Part shown: one piece after another, positions 42,159-50,829 of the stretch
How the letters are laid out: the number at the start of each line of letters is the position of its first letter
How positions within the stretch are numbered: the stretch's first letter is position 1
NCBI GenBank assembly: GCA_964467705.1
Contig: CAYXUZ010000007.1
Coordinates: 1-64,000, forward strand
DNA: 64,000 bases
From: CAADGU01 sp964467705
GTDB taxonomy: Bacteria; Chloroflexota; Anaerolineae; Promineifilales; Promineifilaceae
Direction of reading: 5' to 3'
Made by a program: the position numbers and the translations under genes
Notes under the pieces: generated by a model
Told to the model about the DNA's origin: nothing
Databases searched by the model: none
Seen by the model: only the letters and a program-made list of their open reading frames with translations

Positions 42159-43910
42159 TCACGGCCGTAGCACCATCGGCAAGTAGATAAACTGGTTAGT
42201 GGGCATGACCGCTACCGTATCTGTCAGGGCAGGGGAGCCATCCACCATCGCCGTCAGCGTGACGTTGTAAAGAACAAAATTGGTCAGGCCAGTTAATGTG
42301 TAGGTGCGGGCCGCTGCCGGGATGTCGATGATGGGTGACGGTTCATCCCCGGCCGGGCCATCGTAGCTGATTTGCCAGGTGGCGGTGGGTGGCAGGGTGG
42401 CATCTACCTGCCAGGTGACGTAGATAGTCTCGTTGCCGGGGCTGCCGCTCAGTTGTAAAGCGGGCACAAACTCATAAGCGCCGATGTCGGGCTGGCTACG
42501 GCCGTTGCCCAAAATATCCTCACCCGGCGCATTGCCCGCGTCGGCCGTGTTCACCGCCGGGCTGTTCGCCGGAATCACCCCATACGTCAGCACCAGCCGC
42601 TCAAACGCCTCCCCAATTGTCGCCGAACCATCGGCAAATTGTACCCCTGTCCACACCGGCAACACGAGGCCACTCTGTCCCGGTAGTAGGGGATCATCCA
42701 CAACCCTGGCCGTGTCGTCCGTATAATTGACCAGTTCATTGCCATCTTCAGGAACAGGCTGGCCGCCGTTCCAATAAAGATTATTGTGCAGCGTGAACGA
42801 GAGTGTGTCGCCGAGAGGCGTATCGGAGAAGTCGTTGCTGCCGCCACCATCGGACCCCATTGTGCCGGTGGGGTCGGCCCAGATATTGTTGTAAAAGTGG
42901 ATGTTCTCGTTGGGCGGATTGCTGCCTTCGGTGTTCAGGCGCATGGCAAAGGCCAGCGCGGGCAGGTCACCGACAATGGTATTGTGGCGAAAGGTGATAT
43001 TGTTGCCCCCTTTCACGCCAAAGGCCGCCCGTATCACGTTGTCACTGTTGCCCAACATCAGGTTGTTTTCCACCAGCACGTCCTGAGCTTCAAAGTAGGG
43101 GTTGCCATCTTCACCCACCAGCACAAAATTACTGCCGCTGGAACCTTGCCAGTTCAGGAACACATTGCGGCGCACGGTAATGCGGTGGCTGCCGATGTTG
43201 CTGTCGTCGTCGCCATTGCTGTCTTTGATGACGATGTAGCTGCCGGTGTCATTGTTGTTGGGGGATTGATTGTTGAAGAAGATATTGTCTTGCACGACGA
43301 CATCGGTGACGCTGTTGATGTCTATGTGTTCGTCGGAGCCGGTCTGGTTGTAGAAGATGTTGCCTTCGACGGTGATTTGCCCCGCGCCGTTGTTGATTTT
43401 GAGGATGTCGTTATTGGCGCTGTCGTGCAAGATGTTGTTGCGCAGGACGATGCGGCTGACGTAATCGCTGCCGCCAGGTTCACCGATCAGGTCTTGAATC
43501 TGGATGACGAGCGCCCCGGCCCCTGGCCCATCGTGGGCAATGTCGAATCCTTCCAGGGTAATGCCCTGGCCGTAATAACAGATGACGACGGCCGCATTGT
43601 AGCGCAGCCGGGCCTGATAGGGGATTTCTGAGCGCACGGTGACGCCGTTGGCGAAGGTGCCGCGCAGATTGACACGGCCGTAATACTCCCCCGGCCTCAC
43701 CAATATCGTGCTGCTATCGGGCACATTGTCCAGAGCATGGGTGATGGTGGCCCAGGGATCGCCTATCGAGCCATCCCCATTGTCATCATCACCATCAGTC
43801 GCCACATAGTAAACGCCGCCTTGTGGCTGGTGGGGTTCGGCAACGGCCGTTGTCCCCATCACTACACCCCACAAGAGGAGAAACAGAGGTAGAATCAGCC
43901 ATTGTTTCAT
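42159..43910 (-). CDS. Secreted right-handed beta-helix protein with fibronectin-like domain and YLP tail
   Basis: A 583-residue protein with a signal peptide (MKQWLILPLFLLLWGVVMG...AVAEP), a parallel beta-helix (~30-460) of NNILHD/GNIFYN/NNLMLGN-type coils starting YYVATDGDDDNGDGSIGDPWATITHAL, a linker with DIGAYEF, and a fibronectin-like domain (~490-570). Such helices bind or cleave polysaccharides, but no pectate-lyase catalytic triad is obvious. It ends with FIYLPMVLRP, the same kind of tail as the neighbouring FG-GAP protein. The ATG at 43910 begins the signal peptide. Confidence 0.85.
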   Translation of the reverse strand: MKQWLILPLFLLLWGVVMGTTAVAEPHQPQGGVYYVATDGDDDNGDGSIGDPWATITHALDNVPDSSTILVRPGEYYGRVNLRGTFANGVTVRSEIPYQARLRYNAAVVICYYGQGITLEGFDIAHDGPGAGALVIQIQDLIGEPGGSDYVSRIVLRNNILHDSANNDILKINNGAGQITVEGNIFYNQTGSDEHIDINSVTDVVVQDNIFFNNQSPNNNDTGSYIVIKDSNGDDDSNIGSHRITVRRNVFLNWQGSSGSNFVLVGEDGNPYFEAQDVLVENNLMLGNSDNVIRAAFGVKGGNNITFRHNTIVGDLPALAFAMRLNTEGSNPPNENIHFYNNIWADPTGTMGSDGGGSNDFSDTPLGDTLSFTLHNNLYWNGGQPVPEDGNELVNYTDDTARVVDDPLLPGQSGLVLPVWTGVQFADGSATIGEAFERLVLTYGVIPANSPAVNTADAGNAPGEDILGNGRSQPDIGAYEFVPALQLSGSPGNETIYVTWQVDATLPPTATWQISYDGPAGDEPSPIIDIPAAARTYTLTGLTNFVLYNVTLTAMVDGSPALTDTVAVMPTNQFIYLPMVLRP

Positions 43911-43969
43911 CGTGTTCTCACTTCCTCTTTCCCCTGGGAATGAATTCCCAGGCTGATATAACAAGTGTG

Positions 43970-44093
43970 CTGAAGCACACTGAGGGCGATCTCTATCAGT
44001 CTGCTTCAGCAGACTTTGTGTAATAGACGCCGAATTTCATTCGATGGCAGCCTTTTGGGAAATTGGTCCAATCTCCCAGATTGAACCAATCTG
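43970..44093. repeat. Cluster of three small palindromes
   Basis: GTGTGCTGAAGCACAC (43970-43985), AGTCTGCTTCAGCAGACT (43999-44016) and a TTGGTCCAATCT...AGATTGAACCAATCT hairpin (about 44062-44093, related to 31122-31155) lie between two secreted-protein genes on the same strand. The third ends directly at the FG-GAP gene stop, so it is a candidate terminator. Confidence 0.6.
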
Positions 44094-46064
44094 TCATGGT
44101 CTGCGTATGACGGGCAAGTAGACCGATTGCCCGTTGGCGATGACCAATGTTTGCAAGGTGCGGATATTGCCCTCGCCATCGTTGATTGTCACCGTGCCCA
44201 CAATGGCTTGTGGCTCAGTCACATCTCCATTCACCGCCACCGTATAGCGGATGATGACCGGCGTCTGGCTGGAAACAGCCCCGCCCCATGTCACCTGCCC
44301 GGCATTGTACACGGCCGTGCCCGAAGTCGCGCTCAATCCTCCGGTGTAGGTCGTATCTACTGGAATCGTGCTGGTGATGTTCACACTATACAACGTAGGG
44401 CCGCTGTTTTGCAGCCGAATGGTGTAAGTCACGGTATCGCCAGCCGCAGGGGCCGTGGGGGCGGCGCTGACAATGGAGTTTTGCAGATTGCCCACCAGCA
44501 AAGAGCCACTGCGCTGATAGTTCCAACGTCCCGTGCCCCACAAGATGCGGGCGTCGGCCGTGCCCGGCAAATCATAGGCCACCACCCCAGAACGCACCGT
44601 ATTCAGCACCACTTCCATGTCCGGGTCGGCGTCAATATTGGCAATGGTGGGTGCGCCTAATGCACCGTTGTAGTTGGGATTGCCAGAGGCGGGCGGCAAA
44701 TCAATCTCGTGGATGACCTGCCCCTGGTAATTCAAAATGTGCAGCTTGCCGGTGTAATTGCCGCTCTTTTGTGGCCAGGAAGCAAAAATTACTTCCGCAA
44801 ACCCATCGTTGTCCAGGTCGGCCACAATTGGCTCGGAAGCAAAGCGGATGCCGGGGCCGGTGGCGGTGACATTGTAGGGCCAGTTGTGATGCTCGGTTTT
44901 GTCCAACCAGTAGGCGTGCAGACGGCCGTCATAGGAGGGGAAGAGGATTTCGGCACGGCCGTCGCCGTCCAAATCAGCCACCACCGGGTTGGGCAGCGCA
45001 CTTTCAATCACATTGTAATCTTCGCTCAATGGTGCGCCTGTATCCACCGGCACCACCCGCCAATCAAACCCATCCTCATTAAAGCGGCTGCGGTCGGCAT
45101 TAAAGATGTACACGCCAATGTAGCGACTGGGCGGATAACCGGCATGGCAATCATATACATTGCCCGTCACCACCACCTCATTCACCCCATCCCCATTCAC
45201 ATCGGCAATCACCGCCGGGCCATCGGCAAAATTCGTGCGGTAGCTTTCCGCACGTACCCCATTGCACTCCCCCCAACCGCGCAGTTCCACCTCCAGACTT
45301 TCCCAGATGCCCACCTTGCCCCAACCGTCGCCGCCATAGATCGGGTTGGCCGGAATCTGCGTCCCGTTGGCTTCATAGGCGTTGATATAATGCACATCGG
45401 AGGGCACAACCAGTTCACCTAACCCGTCACCGTCCAGGTCGCCGATGGCGGCGTTATCGTTATAAATACCCCAGCCGTAGCCACTTTCATTGTTAAGTTG
45501 GGGCCAGCCGTGTCGTAGACTGCCGTCGTGTTCGTAGACGTAAGTGTTGAGTTCATCACCTGTTGCTGTGACTACCAATTCCAGCGAACCATCAGCGTCC
45601 AGGTCATAGGCGGAGAGGCCGCGCAGTTCGTTTGTTTCCGGGCGGCGGTTCCACACTTCGTTGCCCAGGTGGTCATAGACAGTCAGATAACCACTGCCTT
45701 GCGCGACCACTACTTCCAGGTCGCCGTTGTCGTCCATGTCGGCCACGACCACACCCGGCCAGGTACGGTCGCCGGGTGGGTTAACCTCCCACTGAATGGT
45801 TCCATTTTCACCGTTGAGGGCATAAAGGGAGTAGGGAGAGGCGATGACTTCCGGTGTACCATCGTTGTCCAGGTCGGCGACGGCCGGGGAGGAGTACCAG
45901 CCTGTCTCACACCAGATGTCCTCACAGCCGCCTAACTGCCACTTGAGGACGGGCGCAGCAATGCCGCCGGCAGCAACGGAAGGCATATCAGCGCGGCTCC
46001 ACCTTTGCATCCCGATGATTAGCCCCCCTACCACCAGTATCACAAACAAAAATTGTCGTTTCAT
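44094..46064 (-). CDS. Secreted FG-GAP/VCBS propeller protein with DUF11 domain and YLP tail
   Basis: A 656-residue protein. A signal peptide is followed by a beta-propeller of FG-GAP repeats (AVADLDNDGTPEVI, VADMDDNGDLEVV, AIGDLDGDGLGELV, VADLDGDGRAEILFP and more; ~40-520) with calcium-type DxDxDG loops. A DUF11 domain (~540-640; GDTVTYTIRLQNSGPTLYSVNITSTIP) precedes the C-terminal QSVYLPVIRRP. Likely a surface adhesive or scaffold protein. GAGGAGAACG supports the start at 46064 or 46067. Confidence 0.85.
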   Translation of the reverse strand: MKRQFLFVILVVGGLIIGMQRWSRADMPSVAAGGIAAPVLKWQLGGCEDIWCETGWYSSPAVADLDNDGTPEVIASPYSLYALNGENGTIQWEVNPPGDRTWPGVVVADMDDNGDLEVVVAQGSGYLTVYDHLGNEVWNRRPETNELRGLSAYDLDADGSLELVVTATGDELNTYVYEHDGSLRHGWPQLNNESGYGWGIYNDNAAIGDLDGDGLGELVVPSDVHYINAYEANGTQIPANPIYGGDGWGKVGIWESLEVELRGWGECNGVRAESYRTNFADGPAVIADVNGDGVNEVVVTGNVYDCHAGYPPSRYIGVYIFNADRSRFNEDGFDWRVVPVDTGAPLSEDYNVIESALPNPVVADLDGDGRAEILFPSYDGRLHAYWLDKTEHHNWPYNVTATGPGIRFASEPIVADLDNDGFAEVIFASWPQKSGNYTGKLHILNYQGQVIHEIDLPPASGNPNYNGALGAPTIANIDADPDMEVVLNTVRSGVVAYDLPGTADARILWGTGRWNYQRSGSLLVGNLQNSIVSAAPTAPAAGDTVTYTIRLQNSGPTLYSVNITSTIPVDTTYTGGLSATSGTAVYNAGQVTWGGAVSSQTPVIIRYTVAVNGDVTEPQAIVGTVTINDGEGNIRTLQTLVIANGQSVYLPVIRRP

Positions 46065-46435
46065 CATCGTTCTCCTCGTAAATAAACCTCCCGGAGGTTG
46101 TCGCCTCAACGTTACGCCACTCTGAAAACCTCCGGGAGGTTAGATTTTCGCCTACTACGAACGGATGGTAAACAGACGGCCGTACCCCTGTCTGTAGCCC
46201 AAACCGGCTATGACTGGCTGCCAGAGACATCCGATTTCTTTGAGAAATCGGATGTCTGCCCAAAGCGAACAGTTCGTCAGCGGTTCGTGCCGGGTAGGAA
46301 ACGCACACGATTACGGTATAATCGGAGGGGTTCAAGTGGTCAAGTATTCAGGTGTTCACGTAAACACTTGAACACCTGAACACACAAACACACAAACACT
46401 AAAACACAAAGACACAACAAAACGGAGAGTTGTAA
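46065..46435. other. Divergent intergenic region with three repeat elements
   Basis: Two copies of the AACCTCCCGGAGGTT palindrome (46085-46099 and 46127-46141), one ACATCCGATTT hairpin (46225-46257) and an AACACTTGAACACC iterated array (46331-46415) lie here. Together they fill the divergent space between the FG-GAP gene and lpdA. No promoter with a good consensus is visible. Confidence 0.6.
46225..46257. repeat. ACATCCGATTT hairpin in a divergent region
   Basis: AGACATCCGATTTC and its complement with a 5-nt loop form the hairpin. It lies upstream of two divergent genes, where neither needs a terminator, so this family is not just a terminator. Confidence 0.7.
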
Positions 46436-47827
46436 ATGGCGAATCAATATGATGTGGTAGTGCTGGGGGCGGGGCCGGGCGGTTATGTGGCGGCCATTCG
46501 CGCAGCCCAGTTAGGCTTGAAAGCGGCCGTTGTGGAGCGGGAATATTGGGGCGGCGTCTGCCTGAATGTGGGCTGCATCCCCTCCAAGGCGCTGCTGAAA
46601 AATGCGGAAATAGCGCACACCTTACAGCATCGCGGCAAAGAGTTTGGTTTTAGTTTTGATAATCTGTCGCTGGATTACGCCGCCGCTTTCAAACGCAGCC
46701 GCCAGGTGTCTGAGCGATTGGTGAAGGGTGTCGGCTTCTTGATGAAGAAAAACAAAATTGACACCTTCGACGGTACGGGGCAGTTAACCGGGGCCAATTC
46801 GCTGAAAGTGACGCTGAACAGTGGCGGCACGACCAATCTGGAAGCCAAAAACATCATCATCGCTACCGGGGCACGGCCGCGCAGCCTGCCCGGTGTACAG
46901 TTTGACGGCCAGCGCATCATCTCCTACAAAGAAGCCATTCTCACCGACAACCCGCCCCAGAAGTTTGTCATTATTGGCGGCGGGGTGATTGGGGTGGAGT
47001 TTGCCTATATGTGGGCCAACTATGGCGTGGATGTGACGATTGTGGAGATGATGGGCCACCTGCTGCCGCAGGAAGAGCCGGAAGTGAGCGATGTGTTGGA
47101 GAAGGCGTATAAGAAGTTGGGGGTGAAGTTGTTGCTGAACACGGCCGTGAAAAGCATCCAATCCACCGACAAGGGCGCACAGGTTGCCCTGCCCGACGGC
47201 AGCACATTGGAAGCCGATCAGGTGATGTTAGCCATCAACTTCCAGCCCAACGTGGAAAATATCGGCCTGGAAAAGGCGGGCATCAAGCTAACTGAACGCG
47301 GCGCGATTGCCATTGACGAGCATATGCGCACCAACGTGCCCAATATCTACGCCATTGGCGACGTAGCCACCGAATACCGGCTGGCACATATTGCCTCGGC
47401 CATGGGTATGGTGGCAGCGGAAACGATAGCCGGCGTGCATACCCAATCGCTCGACTTCCGCATGATGCCCCGCGCCACTTACTGCGTGCCTCAGGTTGCC
47501 AGCTTTGGTTACACGGAAGCGCAGGCCAAAGAAGCCGGGTATGAGGTGAAGGTGGGGCAGTTCCCCTTCCAACCGAACGGTAAGGCGTTGGGGCTGGGTG
47601 AGAAGGAAGGGTTTATCAAGATTATTGCCGATGCCCGCTACGGCGAGATATTGGGGGCGCACATGGTGGGGCCGGATGTGACGGAACTGCTGCCGGAACT
47701 GACGTTAGCGCACAATGCGGAGCTGACGGCCGAGGAAATTGCCCGCAACGTCCATGCCCATCCCACGCTGAGCGAGGCGCTGATGGAAGCGGCGCACAAC
47801 GTAGAGGGGCAGGCGATTCATATGTAG
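46436..47827 (+). CDS. lpdA: Dihydrolipoyl dehydrogenase (E3)
   Basis: A 463-residue flavoprotein that reoxidises dihydrolipoamide in 2-oxoacid dehydrogenase or glycine-cleavage complexes. Seen are FAD-binding GAGPGGYVAAIRAAQLG, the redox disulfide C42/C47 in GGVCLNVGCIPSK, NAD-binding GGGVIGVEFAYMWANYG, the second FAD motif IYAIGDVA, and the C-terminal catalytic His-Glu in HAHPTLSEALMEAA. GGAG before the ATG. No E1/E2 genes are adjacent. Confidence 0.96.
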   Translation: MANQYDVVVLGAGPGGYVAAIRAAQLGLKAAVVEREYWGGVCLNVGCIPSKALLKNAEIAHTLQHRGKEFGFSFDNLSLDYAAAFKRSRQVSERLVKGVGFLMKKNKIDTFDGTGQLTGANSLKVTLNSGGTTNLEAKNIIIATGARPRSLPGVQFDGQRIISYKEAILTDNPPQKFVIIGGGVIGVEFAYMWANYGVDVTIVEMMGHLLPQEEPEVSDVLEKAYKKLGVKLLLNTAVKSIQSTDKGAQVALPDGSTLEADQVMLAINFQPNVENIGLEKAGIKLTERGAIAIDEHMRTNVPNIYAIGDVATEYRLAHIASAMGMVAAETIAGVHTQSLDFRMMPRATYCVPQVASFGYTEAQAKEAGYEVKVGQFPFQPNGKALGLGEKEGFIKIIADARYGEILGAHMVGPDVTELLPELTLAHNAELTAEEIARNVHAHPTLSEALMEAAHNVEGQAIHM

Positions 47828-47858
47828 TACAATGTCAACAACGTGATCCGAACTTTCC

Positions 47859-47950
47859 CATGTCATTCCGAGGAGTCTTCGACGAGGAATCCCGCCCACT
47901 ATTATAGGAGAGGGATTCCTCGCTCCGCAGACTCCGCTCGGAATGACATG
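47859..47950. repeat. Second copy of the CATTCCGA...GAGGAATCCC inverted repeat
   Basis: CATGTCATTCCGAGGAGTCT and GAGGAATCCC are mirrored by GGGATTCCTCG...CTCGGAATGACATG, with a ~20-nt loop. It is homologous to the element at 4230-4314. Here it lies downstream of lpdA. Confidence 0.75.
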
Positions 47951-48023
47951 CAAAGTGTTAAAGTTAAGAAGACTTGTTTGACGGTGTATGTAGTCGTCAT
48001 CCGTAAGCTGAAGTCTGTTATTC

Positions 48024-48073
48024 AAGACATCCGATTTCACAAGCAATCTTTGGTTGCCGAAATCGGATGTCTT
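48024..48073. terminator. ACATCCGATTT hairpin between convergent genes
   Basis: AAGACATCCGATTTC and GAAATCGGATGTCTT flank a 20-nt loop, followed by TTTGG. It lies between lpdA and ygfZ, whose transcripts converge. Confidence 0.6.
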
Positions 48074-48078
48074 TTGGT

Positions 48079-48975
48079 TTAGATGTTTGTTTTGATATAG
48101 CCTAAGGCTATGAGGCCCTGTGGCCCTTCGGCGACGGAGGTGTACACACCCGCTTTTTTGCCATCTTGCAGGATGTCGTCGCCGGGCTGGATGGGGGTTA
48201 CGGGTTGGAGTCTGGTCAGCCGTTTGGCGAGTTTACCCCGGCTTTCCATGCGGGCGATGATTTCCTGGCCGGTGTAACACCCTTTGTGGAAGGAAACATC
48301 GTTCCACAAATCGGCTTCCAGGGGGATGTAGTCGAGGGTGAGTTCACGGCCGTAGCGCGGCACCCCCGCTTCAATGCGCAAAAAGTCAAACGCCGCCTCA
48401 TCAGCCACCGGCAAACCCTGGCCGACCAGATGATTCCATATCGCATCTCGGTCGGCCGTCTGGCACATAACGAAGTAGCCATCGCCGTTGATGGGGTCAG
48501 TGCGGTGCAGATAGGCTTTTGCCCCGTTGACCTGACATTCACGCCAGTGGTGCAGGGGTAGCTCTTCGTCCGGGAGACCGGCGGCGGTGAGTCTGGCTCT
48601 GGATTGGGGGCCGTAGATGGCGAACACGGCCGTGTCCGCACTCAAATCCTCAATATGAAAATCGTCATTAAAAAAGACAAAACGCATCAGGTAACGGGCG
48701 ATATTGTTGGCGTTGTTTTCGCTGGTCAGACAGTAAACCGTATCGCTGCTGGCGTACAAAATGAGCCGATCAATGATGCGGGCGATGTCGGTGGTCAGCA
48801 CGGTGGCTGCGCCTGCGCCGGATTGCAGGTTGTCCACTTTGTTGGTGGACATGCGGTTGAGCAAATCCAGGCGCGTCTGTCCGGTGAATTTCAACATGCC
48901 CAGGCTGCTGCGGTCTACTAATACGGCATCCTGATGGGCGGCCTGGTAAATGGGGGTGGAAATTTGGGTGGTCAT
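48079..48975 (-). CDS. ygfZ: YgfZ/GcvT-fold folate-binding protein
   Basis: A 298-residue protein of the YgfZ (IbaG-associated Fe-S cluster repair) family with the GcvT-like folate fold. It has the signature KGCYTGQEIIARMESRGKLAKRL (canonical K-G-C-Y-x-G-Q-E) and an N-terminal LVDRSSLGMLKFTGQTRLDLLNRMSTNKVDNL. The family helps maintain MiaB-type Fe-S enzymes. The ATG at 48975 begins the fold; the 85 upstream in-frame codons are Arg/Pro-rich shadow sequence. It follows the DfsB-like gene by ~77 bp on the same strand. Confidence 0.88.
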   Translation of the reverse strand: MTTQISTPIYQAAHQDAVLVDRSSLGMLKFTGQTRLDLLNRMSTNKVDNLQSGAGAATVLTTDIARIIDRLILYASSDTVYCLTSENNANNIARYLMRFVFFNDDFHIEDLSADTAVFAIYGPQSRARLTAAGLPDEELPLHHWRECQVNGAKAYLHRTDPINGDGYFVMCQTADRDAIWNHLVGQGLPVADEAAFDFLRIEAGVPRYGRELTLDYIPLEADLWNDVSFHKGCYTGQEIIARMESRGKLAKRLTRLQPVTPIQPGDDILQDGKKAGVYTSVAEGPQGLIALGYIKTNI

Positions 48976-49052
48976 GGTTTCTACCTGTTTTTTAACGCAA
49001 AGGTGCAAAGGGTGAAAGGGGCAAAGAAGATAAAGAGAGGGAAGAAGTTGGG

Positions 49053-49610
49053 TTACTCGTTGGTTGGGAGGATAGAGATGGTGGTCAGTGGAATGACGCC
49101 TTCTTGGGCCAGTTCTTCTTCTCTGGCCTGCCATTGTTTGGCGAACGTTTGCAGGGCGGGCAGGTAGCGGCGTTCGTTGGTGACGGTGGTCTGGGTGATG
49201 AGGTCGGCGAGGGCACGGCCGTTGAGCCATTTGTACCGCTTTGTATCCGTCAAATCCCGATCCTCAAATGCTTCCAGCCCTTCTTCTAACTCCAACCGTA
49301 CCTTCATGAAGTCATCAAATACCCGGTCAAGGTCACGCTCCTTGTTTTCTTCATAACGTGCCTGGTTATACACTTCCATTTCGGTTAAGGCGGTCATTAG
49401 ACGCGACGGCCGTTTGCCTTGCTGGAGCTGCCTCACGGCCGTGACCACTTCTGATTCCCAGGCGGTCAGATTCACCAGCACATCCGCCACCGACCAATCA
49501 CCAACTGTGCCTGTTTGCAATAAGGCTTCGTCTGGCAACGCTTCAATGATGACAAGCAGTTGCTCACGTGCGGCGTCTAGTTCCGATAAAAGAGTTTCTA
49601 CTGTACCCAT
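49053..49610 (-). CDS. ClbS/DfsB-family (DinB-like four-helix) protein
   Basis: A 185-residue four-helix-bundle protein matching the ClbS/DfsB (DUF1706) pattern: LLSELDAAREQLLVIIEALPDEALLQTGTVGDWSVADVLVNLTAWE, then YNQARYEENKERDLDRVFDDF and VTNERRYLPALQTF. Some members inactivate DNA-damaging natural products, but most are uncharacterised. The ATG at 49610 has no Shine-Dalgarno and lies 2 bp from the predicted transcription start, suggesting a leaderless mRNA. Promoter and a Crp-like site are annotated upstream. It is cotranscribed with ygfZ (inference). Confidence 0.8.
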   Translation of the reverse strand: MGTVETLLSELDAAREQLLVIIEALPDEALLQTGTVGDWSVADVLVNLTAWESEVVTAVRQLQQGKRPSRLMTALTEMEVYNQARYEENKERDLDRVFDDFMKVRLELEEGLEAFEDRDLTDTKRYKWLNGRALADLITQTTVTNERRYLPALQTFAKQWQAREEELAQEGVIPLTTISILPTNE

Positions 49611-49618
49611 ACTACTGA

Positions 49619-49665
49619 ATTCTAACATTCGCCAGAAAGCATGACCAATTGTGACATCTATCACA
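49619..49665 (-). promoter_or_regulatory. Promoter and Crp-like site upstream of the DfsB-like gene
   Basis: On the minus strand: -35 TTGGTC (plus 49643-49648), 18-bp spacer, -10 TAGAAT (plus 49619-49624). Immediately upstream, at 49650-49665, TGTGA-N6-TCACA is a perfect match to the Crp/Fnr-family palindrome, centred about 45 bp before the expected start, the class II activation position. A Chloroflexota Crp-family activator is the likely partner (inference). Confidence 0.5.
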
Positions 49666-49779
49666 CCAGATGTATGATCTCTCACCTAACCCATTGCCCA
49701 AGGGGAACCTATACTTGAGCCGTAGAGTTGGTGATGGTAATTTGATTCTTTAATGGAGACATAAAGCTGAGAGACATAA

Positions 49780-49809
49780 TTAACGTGATTAAAAAATGTC
49801 AAGTATAAT
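49780..49809 (+). promoter_or_regulatory. Possible promoter of the DUF2007-like gene
   Basis: TTAACG, an 18-bp spacer and TATAAT (49804-49809), 48 bp before the ATG at 49857. The -10 is consensus and the -35 weak. Confidence 0.4.
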
Positions 49810-49856
49810 CCCGATAATCAACGGTACCTGGAACAAATGGAAGTAAACTAACTGTT

Positions 49857-50252
49857 ATGACCACAACTACCCCTCCTTCTGCACTTCCGCGCAATTTTGA
49901 TGATGGTAATATGCCTGCACCTGCCCGCGTTGAGGATTCAGTACGGACTGCGGACAAAGCTACACCTCCTGGTGGGCAAACAGAAGTGAAGTGGAAAGTA
50001 GTGGCCGAAACGGCCGGAATTGCTAATGCCTCCATTATCGGTGGCCGCCTGCAAAGCGAAGGAATTCCTGTCCGCTGTTGGCAAGAGAGCGCCGGGCAGG
50101 CTTTTGGCCTTACCGTCGGGCTGCTTGGTACGGGTTATGTAGCTGTTCCGGCGGAATACGAGGCGCAGGCATTGGAAATTTTGGCAATTGATGCGAGTGA
50201 GTTTGTAGATGATGAGGCGACATCCGATTTTTCCCAAAAATCGGATGTCTAA
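49857..50252 (+). CDS. DUF2007-like putative signal-transducing protein
   Basis: A 131-residue protein. A disordered Pro/Ala N-terminus (~1-42) precedes a ~70-residue domain with the DUF2007 pattern (KWKVVAETAGIANASIIGGRLQSEGIPVRCWQE...GYVAVPAEYEAQALEIL), a small PII-like fold. The last ~10 residues (SDFSQKSDV) are encoded by an ACATCCGATTT hairpin, which carries the stop codon. It is followed by ccmE after 21 bp, so this gene heads the cytochrome-maturation block. Confidence 0.7.
   Translation: MTTTTPPSALPRNFDDGNMPAPARVEDSVRTADKATPPGGQTEVKWKVVAETAGIANASIIGGRLQSEGIPVRCWQESAGQAFGLTVGLLGTGYVAVPAEYEAQALEILAIDASEFVDDEATSDFSQKSDV
50219..50249. repeat. ACATCCGATTT hairpin at the end of a gene
   Basis: GACATCCGATTTTT and its complement pair with a 4-5-nt loop. 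It forms the last codons of the DUF2007-like gene and lies directly before the ccmE ribosome-binding site. Confidence 0.7.
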
Positions 50253-50273
50253 TTTTGCACAAAGGAGTGAAAA

Positions 50274-50768
50274 ATGGCCGATACGACCTGGACAAATCAA
50301 GGTGATGTTTTGACTGGAGCCAAGAGCAACCGCCTCAAGTTTATTGTGGGCGGCGTGGTTTTGTTGACGGCCGTCGTCTTTTTGGTAGTGAACGCGATGA
50401 GCGGCAACACCCAACTGTACAAAACGGTGAACGAGTTCTACGCCGACCAGAGCCGCCTCACCGGGCGTGATTTGCGCGTCGCCGGTTGGGTGGTAGGGGA
50501 CACCGTGCAGTATACGCAAATTGACGCCACCACTTCCCGCCTGGAATTTGATATCGTAGATGACCTGACTGACCCTAACGCCCAACGATTGCATGTAGTA
50601 GCCATGAATGAACCCAAACCTGATTTGCTGCAAGACCAGGCGCAGGCGTTGGTGGAAGGCAGTGCAGGTCAGGATGGTATTTTTTATTCTAATCCTGGTG
50701 GTCTGCTGCTGAAATGCCCGACGCGGTATGAGGAAATGGACCCGGCGTTGCACAATCCGAACCCGTAA
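50274..50768 (+). CDS. ccmE: Cytochrome c maturation haem chaperone CcmE, CXXXY type
   Basis: A 164-residue membrane-anchored OB-fold haem chaperone. A membrane helix (~22-42) is followed by the OB barrel, and the haem-attachment motif near the C-terminus reads C148-PTR-Y152 instead of the proteobacterial HxxxY. This Cys variant is known from archaea and some bacteria (Desulfovibrio type). AAAGGAG precedes the ATG. It is the first gene of ccmE-ccmF-ccmH-tlpA. Confidence 0.93.
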   Translation: MADTTWTNQGDVLTGAKSNRLKFIVGGVVLLTAVVFLVVNAMSGNTQLYKTVNEFYADQSRLTGRDLRVAGWVVGDTVQYTQIDATTSRLEFDIVDDLTDPNAQRLHVVAMNEPKPDLLQDQAQALVEGSAGQDGIFYSNPGGLLLKCPTRYEEMDPALHNPNP

Positions 50769-50829
50769 GACGTGATGCGTGAATTGTGATCTCTTTTCTT
50801 GATTCATAATTCATAATTGGTAATTCCCT

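Noticed and set aside
48976..49230. 85-residue N-terminal extension of YgfZ
   Set aside because: Arg/Pro/His-rich antisense shadow of the DfsB-like gene; the fold begins at the ATG at 48975.
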